A program made the position numbers and the translations under genes. Source: Calliphora vicina (taxonomy: Eukaryota > Arthropoda > Insecta > Diptera > Calliphoridae). Taken from it: 64,000 nt of DNA. Where the stretch lies: NCBI RefSeq assembly GCF_958450345.1, contig NC_088781.1:27691857-27755856 (forward strand), read 5' to 3'. The stretch's first letter is position 1. Each line of letters starts with the position of its first letter. The notes beneath the pieces were generated by a model. That model did not search any database. It worked only from the letters and a program-made list of their open reading frames with translations, and was not told where the DNA came from. Shown here one piece after another: positions 58,706 through 64,000 of this stretch.

Positions 58706-60037
58706 AAAACAAGTAAGAGCGCCATATTCGGCTGTGCCGAATCTTATACTTCAAAATAAAAATTTTAAATATTTATTTTTTTTCCAAAGTTGTTTTTTTA
58801 ATTTTTTGTAAAAAAAAATTTTCGAGTTGTTTTTTTTAAATTTAAAATTTTTTTTTTCGTTTTTTCAATTTTTATACCCTACACCACCATAGTGGGGAGG
58901 GTACAATGCGTTTGTGCAGATGTTTGTAACACCCAAAAATATTGGTCTAACACTCACCGATCGACTTAGAATTACTTGCTGAGTTGATTAAAATATGTCT
59001 GTCCGTCCGTCTGGCTGGCTGTCCGTGTAAACCTTGTGCGCAAAGTACAGATCGCAATTTTGAAGATATTTCGATCAAATTTGCTACATATAATTCATTC
59101 GGCACAAGGACCAAGCTTACTAATCCTCCCGAAATTGGACTTTATCGGTCATAACTGTTTAATGTTTACATGTATCTCCACAAGTTTCGCTCCAAATAAG
59201 TTTTGTATACACGAAATTCATGTCCCCAAATTTTGTTACGATCGGTCCATAATTAGTCGTGGCTCCCATATAGACCCGCTTCCGAAAATCACTTTAACGA
59301 GCATAAATCTCTTAAAAATGTTGGTATACACACAAAATTCAGCATAAATAACTTTTATATAAACATAAATCATAAGACCTAATTTCATGGTGATAGGTCC
59401 ATAATTAGTCATAGCTCCCATATAAGGCCCACTTCCGAAAATCACTCACGAATAAAATTATTGATATTTTAAGAGAAAAATGTGTTTGCTCATTTGCTTG
59501 GTGTAGGGCACTGACCGACCATACTTTTATATTTGTTTAATATTTAGCGAAAAAAAAAACTTTGGTGAAAAAAAATTCGGGTTAAAAAATATTTTTTTCC
59601 GATTTTGACTCATTGTATGTCCAACTTACTATGGTCTTATATACGTCGTTGCAAAGGTCTTTGAAATATCTGTCTTTACGTATCCGTATATCCGTATATT
59701 GTCTATGTTAATGACTTAGTAATCCAGATATAGGTACAAAATAGGTCAAAAATCGAGGTTGTCCTGGCTTTTTCCATATATCTCAGCCATTTGTGGACCG
59801 ATTTTTTCGATTTTAAATTGTAACCGAGCCGGACGAATTCCGGAGATATTGATGTATAAATTGTGTATATAAGTTATTTGAGGGCTTCGGAAAGTTGATT
59901 TCAACATACAGACGGACATGGCTTAATCGACTCCGCTATCTATAAGAATCCAGAATATGTATACTTTATAGGATCGGAAAATGATATTGTGGAAATTACA
60001 AACGGAATGACAAACTTATTCTCACGAAGGGTATAAA
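58706..60037 (-). repeat. dispersed repeat family A, full length, interrupted by family B
   Basis: Plus strand starts AACAAGTAAGAGCGCCATAT and the hairpin ATTCGGCTGTGCCGAAT, breaks at 58874 for family B, resumes after 59527 (AACTTTGGTGAAAAAAAATT), passes TCATTGTATGTCCAACTTAC, GACTTAGTAATCCAGATATA, GGGCTTCGGAAAGTTGATTT and ends CTCACGAAGGGTATAAATA. Both family ends are present. This is the best reference copy for family A in the window. Confidence 0.9.
58874..59527 (+). repeat. dispersed repeat family B, best full-length copy
   Basis: Starts TTATACCCTACACCACCATA then GTGGGGAGGGTAC (5-prime hairpin), followed by GCGTTTGTGCAGATGTTTGT, CGTCCGTCTGGCTGGCTGTC, ACCTTGTGCGCAAAGTACAG, TTTTGAAGATATTTCGATCA, two repeats of CGGTCCATAATTAGTC with CTCCCATATA, and AGTGTAGGG-like TTGGTGTAGGG. 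Ends ACTGACCGACCATACTTTTA; the final CTTACTTGTT is eroded here to TTTTATATTTGTTT. Not coding: frames across it are motif-free. Confidence 0.88.
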
Positions 60038-61127
60038 TAAGTTTGGGTATAATATAATAAAATTTCCTTACAGCCCATCATAAATAGACCTCCTCACAGC
60101 CATCTAGTATGCAAGGTCTTGGCTCGCAATGGCACTCCTAGTAAGATTGAAATGATTTTGCAATGCGGCTTCTGTGTCTGCAAAATGAGGCATTTAGGAT
60201 GCATATTTTTCCTGGGTTATTATGTTCTTATTAAAAAACCTGTTATACTGAATTGGATCAAAATATGTTCATGTGATGCAAAAGTCACTAAAATCGAAAT
60301 TTTATCCTAAATAACCAACTTTAACTTATGGGTCCAGAGTATTATTTATTTTTTAGTATAACTTTGGATTATAAACTATTTTAAAGTGCATATTTTTTAC
60401 ACTTTAAAGGCATATTTTTTATTGCCCAGTTATTTATTCTGTTATATATATTATAGATATGTAAATTTGGTTTAATTTTTTACTACTTATTTCATATATT
60501 TTGTTCTAAAATTCAATAAGTTACTACATATTTAGTTTCTTTAATTAGTCTTTTATTCTTTAAATATCAATATCTATTTAAGTAATTTTTCATTATTTGT
60601 ATTACGTCATTCCGTTGTTCTTGGCAGAATATACTACATTCTTATTTTCTTTATTATTTTTATTTCAATATTTTTTTTTCTCAATTCTTGTTCACATTGA
60701 TTGATTCACAAATTTCCGTTTCCCTTTTTTCGGTATTCCTTTTCAATATAAAATAATATTTTTATGTATTTCTACTAAACTCTAAAGAAGCCATCTCTGA
60801 TTGCAAAATTGTTTGGTTCTTTGTTGTAATTTTGTGTATTTGTCTGGCAGGGGAATAAAATCTATAGAATTTTGTAACGGAAGTACGTTTATAAACATTT
60901 ATTTATTTGTCTGCTGCAGAATTGCTATTACATATACATACATTCCTGACTACAGTATATGTTAAAGTTGAAGCTTTTCGATGGATGAACGTTTAAGAAT
61001 TTTGTTTTTAATGTTAGAGACAGTGGTAGAAAAAAAATTAAATAAGTACAGGGACTCGGATGGTTGCTTTGCTACAAACAATCAATCGTAAGATATCATA
61101 CAAAATTTGCTTGCACCCTCAGTACAT
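60038..61127. other. AT-rich noncoding stretch
   Basis: No gene recognised. A 63-codon frame at 60119-60310 has no known motif. Confidence 0.5.
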
Positions 61128-61215
61128 TTTTACTGTAACCATTTCAATATTTTTACATGTTTTTTTACAATATTATAGTTACTGTAATTATTTATAAGAT
61201 TGCGGTAAAAAAATG
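61128..61215 (+). mobile_element. half copy of the 490-bp palindromic MITE family
   Basis: TTTACTGTAACCATTTCAAT, TTTACAATATTATAGTTACT and ATTTATAAGATTGCGGTAA match the left arm of the element at 6641-7130 (ACTGTAACCATTTAAATAGT, ACAATATTATAGTCACAGTA, ATGATTGTGGTAACC). Only one arm remains; the palindrome is lost. Confidence 0.65.
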
Positions 61216-61626
61216 TTTTCCTGAAAATATCTTTAGGGTAAATCTATATGACAATTTCAAATATAAATTGTTTTTTTTTTTTTGATTTTTCTCAACTGTT
61301 AACCTATTTCTGTTTTTATGGATATGAAGTCATATTGACTCTGCTAGAAGCCAAATACTCATACAGCAACTGCTTCTATACCGCAAAATAGCTTTACCAC
61401 TGTTAATTCGCAGTTTAGAAATCCTGATACTCCTGTTGATCAACTCTCTATATCGATGTATTTATTTTTTTATATTTTTTGCTATGTCTTTCTATTACAA
61501 TACATATAGATGGCTTAACTTGCAAAGGCTCTAAGTCCATATTTAAAAATTTTACAGGAGAGAAAAAAAACTGTAAACGCAATTTCTTTTTCTTAGAACT
61601 TGTCTTTCATTTCTTATTTACTACTT
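61216..61626. other. noncoding stretch
   Basis: Nothing recognised. Confidence 0.45.
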
Positions 61627-62470
61627 TTTATACCCTTCATCATGATTGGCAAGGGAACATAGAGAAAACAGATTCGTAGTGGCAACCGATGACCTGCCTT
61701 GATGACCGAACTTTACAGTTCTGGATCCAAAATTTTAGAAGGGGTAACAAAATTTTGGTTGCTACAACCGAAATTCGTCCTTATTAACTGATTTTCTGTT
61801 GCTAGAACCGAAAAATTCTATATGTGCAACCGAATGATTCGATTGGCAACAAATTCGGTTGCCACTACGAATCTATTTTCTCTGTCATTCAGTTTGTAAT
61901 TTCTACATTTTTCATTTGCGACCCCACAAAGTATATATATTCTGGATCCTTATAGATAGCGAAGTCGATATAGCCATGTCCGTATGTTCGTCTGTCAGTC
62001 TGTATGTTTAAATAAACTTTCCGTAGCCCCTAAATAACTTACATACATGATTCATACATCAATATATCGGGAATTCTTTCGGCTCAGTTACTGTTAAAAA
62101 TTGACAACATCGCACCACAAATGGCTGAGATATAAGGAAAATACCAGGACAACCTAAATTTTTTACCTATTTTTGATCTATATCTGTATTACTAAGTCAT
62201 TAATATAGACAATATGAGTATCTAATGATAGATATTTCAAAGTCCATTGCAAAGATGTATATAAGGCTATAGTAAGTTGGACCTACAATGGGTCAAAAAC
62301 GGGAAAAATATATCTTTACCCGATTTTTTTTTTCATCAAACAATTGTTTTTTCCAATAAATTCTTTTTTGTATTTTTTTAAAAAAATTAAAAAAAAAATT
62401 GAAAAAAACTTTTTTAAAAAGCGTATATACGATTCGGAACAGCCAAATATAGCTCACCTACTTGTTCTTC
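61627..62470 (+). repeat. dispersed repeat family A, full length, interrupted by a MITE
   Basis: Starts TTTTTATACCCTTCATCATG then GGCAAGGGAACATA (5-prime hairpin end), interrupted at 61661-61883, resumes TGTCATTCAGTTTGTAATTT, then GGATCCTTATAGATAGCGAA, ATATCGGGAATTCTTTCGGC, CATTGCAAAGATGTATATAA and ends GATTCGGAACAGCCAAATAT then AGCTCACCTACTTGTT. Confidence 0.88.
61661..61883. mobile_element. 223-bp MITE inside family A
   Basis: Inverted ends of about 28 bp: left AGAGAAAACAGATTCGTAGT then GGCAACCGA, right reversed AGAGAAAATAGATTCGTAGT then GGCAACCGA. The interior repeats GGTTGC and CAACCGAA motifs several times in both orientations. Family A is continuous on both sides apart from about seven missing bases (TAAGTTT). 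The AGAGAAAA end resembles that of the palindromic MITE at 6641 (CAGAGAAAAAA). Confidence 0.85.
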
Positions 62471-62539
62471 ACTAACAATTTCAAAAAACAAAAAAAAAAA
62501 AAAAATGTTGAAAAAAAAAAATAAAAAATTTTTAAAAAT

Positions 62540-62998
62540 TTGTGTGTAGATGTTTGTAACGCCCAAAAATAAGAGTCTAACACCCACCTTAAATTATACC
62601 GATAGACTCAGAATCACTTTATGAGTCGATTAATTTTGAAGATATTTCGATAAAATATGGTACGTACACTTTTTTAGGCCCAAGGACGAAGCATATTGAA
62701 ACTGGCTGCAATTGGTCCATTATTACCCCTAATTTCATGTCTATATCGGTCTATATTAGTCATAGCGCCCATATAAGGCCCGCTTCCAAAAATCTCTTAA
62801 AAATATAGGTATACACATAAAATCCAACGCAAATAACTTTCATGGCGATCGGCCCATAATTAGTCATAGCTCCTAAAAAAGACCTTCTTCCGAAAATAAA
62901 TTATTGAAATTTTAAAAGAAAAATAATATTTCTCATTTACTTAGTGTAGGGTATTAAATGGTTGGGATTGACCGACCACTTTTTCTTACTTGTTTTAA
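62540..62998 (+). repeat. dispersed repeat family B, 5-prime truncated
   Basis: Starts at TGTGTGTAGATGTTTGTAAC, contains AAGAGTCTAACACCCACCTT, TTTTGAAGATATTTCGATAA, CATAGCGCCCATATAAGGCC, and ends TTAGTGTAGGGTATTAAATG, GTTGGGATTGACCGACC, ACTTTTTCTTACTTGTTTT. The 3-prime hairpin and tail are clear; the TATACCCTACA end is missing. Confidence 0.85.
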
Positions 62999-64000
62999 TA
63001 TATGGCATTGAACTATTTGACAGAAATGGTTAAACTGTACTTTTTATAGGGACTTAGAGCCTTGTCTTGAAATAAATTGGACTAAGCGCTTTTGCTTATC
63101 ACTACAAAACAACAACAAAAAGCGAGATAATTCCAATTTTTTTCTTTGTAATCAATGTATTTTTACTTATTGCACTTTACTGCATTAAAATCTCAATTTC
63201 TAAAAAAAATGGACTTAGAGCCTTTGCATGTTAAGCCAGCGATATATACATATGTAACTTTAACAAATATTCAATTGCCATTGCCAGTAACTGATGATGT
63301 TACTTTCACAATTGTGGAACTACACATTACGAGTATATTAGAATGGTACCGTTTCTATGAATGAGATAAAATAGATGTTTAGTTTGTTAGTATTTCTCAA
63401 AATTTTTGTACTGCCATCAGTATTTAGTGAGTTGGATAAACTTATTTGGGCTACCCTTATGTAAATAAATATAAATATGTATGTACTAGAGAATTGCACA
63501 ACTTTCAGTTAGTAACTATTTATATAACATGCCAATTTCTAAGCGATACAGATACTCCAGAGTCAAACTATACAATTTAGAACATATTTCCACAGCAGAT
63601 ATAATATGTATGTTGTACACAAAAAAACAAGCATTTTTAAATTGCAAGTTTTCAAAACATTTTCTGTCAGTTTAAAAATGGTTATTATTATTTTATAAAT
63701 ACCAGAGAAGAGCCACTTGTGAATTGAAATGCATGAATAAGCTTAATTAGTTGGTAGCACACACAATTCAACACCTGCCAAAAGTATACTTTACCTGTGC
63801 ACACAATACAAAATGTATTGTTATATTTATGTATTTACTAGGGTACATTTATCTGCTAACAAAATTTAGTAAGTTATTTTTGTGTGTGTATGTGCTCATT
63901 CGTAAATAATAATGTAATTGGCAGAATTGATGATCGAATTTGTTAACCTGCATCTATATAGCCATGCATCATCATATCTTGAGCACAACACCTACGTAGA
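62999..64000. other. AT-rich noncoding stretch
   Basis: GGACTTAGAGCC occurs twice (about 63050 and 63210), probably a small duplication. No gene, array or transposon end otherwise. Confidence 0.45.

Noticed and set aside
59036..59347. 103-codon open frame
   Set aside because: Runs through family B, where the other copies do not keep the frame.

Overview
This is eukaryotic, AT-rich, intergenic or intronic DNA packed with transposon debris. I read it as the genome of a higher fly (Diptera, Brachycera; a calliphorid- or muscid-like species is my guess). The basis is the mixture of Mos1-like and irritans-like mariners, Tc1-like elements, jockey-type LINE fragments and hundreds-of-bp AT-rich repeats. 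No rRNA, tRNA, CRISPR or bacterial-style operon was seen, and no convincing host protein-coding exon. The only long intact reading frame belongs to a transposon.

Layout. 1-1.2 kb: two transposase remnants. 1.9-2.4 kb: a TTAA-flanked piggyBac-like MITE. 4.1-7.4 kb: a stack made of an irritans-like mariner on the minus strand, interrupted by an intact DD37E Tc1/mariner-superfamily transposon (4766-6063) and by a 490-bp palindromic MITE (6641-7130). 9.9-10.4 kb: a second TTAA MITE. 11.4-12.6 kb: a long-terminal-inverted-repeat element with a nested dispersed repeat. 12.9-13.3 kb and 51.6-52.0 kb: two copies of a CCCAGCAGTT-ended element. 16.0-25.7 kb: 35-bp tandem arrays beside two decayed Mos1-like mariners, and a 366-bp satellite element between them (19.1-21.6 kb). 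29.2-30.1 kb: a third Mos1-like mariner. 31.9-32.7 kb: a 125-bp tandem array with a hairpin in each unit. 37.1-38.4 kb: a decayed DD34E Tc1. 42.3-43.1 kb and 52.5-53.4 kb: LINE reverse-transcriptase fragments. 44.6-45.3 kb: another 35-bp array. 49.0-51.0 kb: a second 366-bp satellite element with readable terminal inverted repeats and a TTA target duplication. 53.4-63.0 kb: a dense cluster of two short dispersed repeat families, here called A and B. A homogeneous 31-bp minisatellite lies at 56.8-57.7 kb.

The two most interesting observations are these. (1) Families A and B have unrelated bodies but share the same two ends: TATACCCT at one end, and a perfect GC-rich hairpin followed by CTTACTTGTT at the other. 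This suggests one mobilising machinery acting on several unrelated cargoes. (2) The 366-bp satellite occurs at two places behind the same CACAGGGCAACAAAA-type leader preceded by TTA. One copy is closed by the inverted form of that leader and a second TTA, so the satellite seems to be carried inside a transposable element.

Where repeats sit inside other repeats, the older copy shows the empty target site. This gives unusually firm boundaries and a relative insertion order: mariner and satellite arrays first, then A, then B and the MITEs. All family names beyond the transposase and reverse-transcriptase motifs are inference from sequence reading alone.
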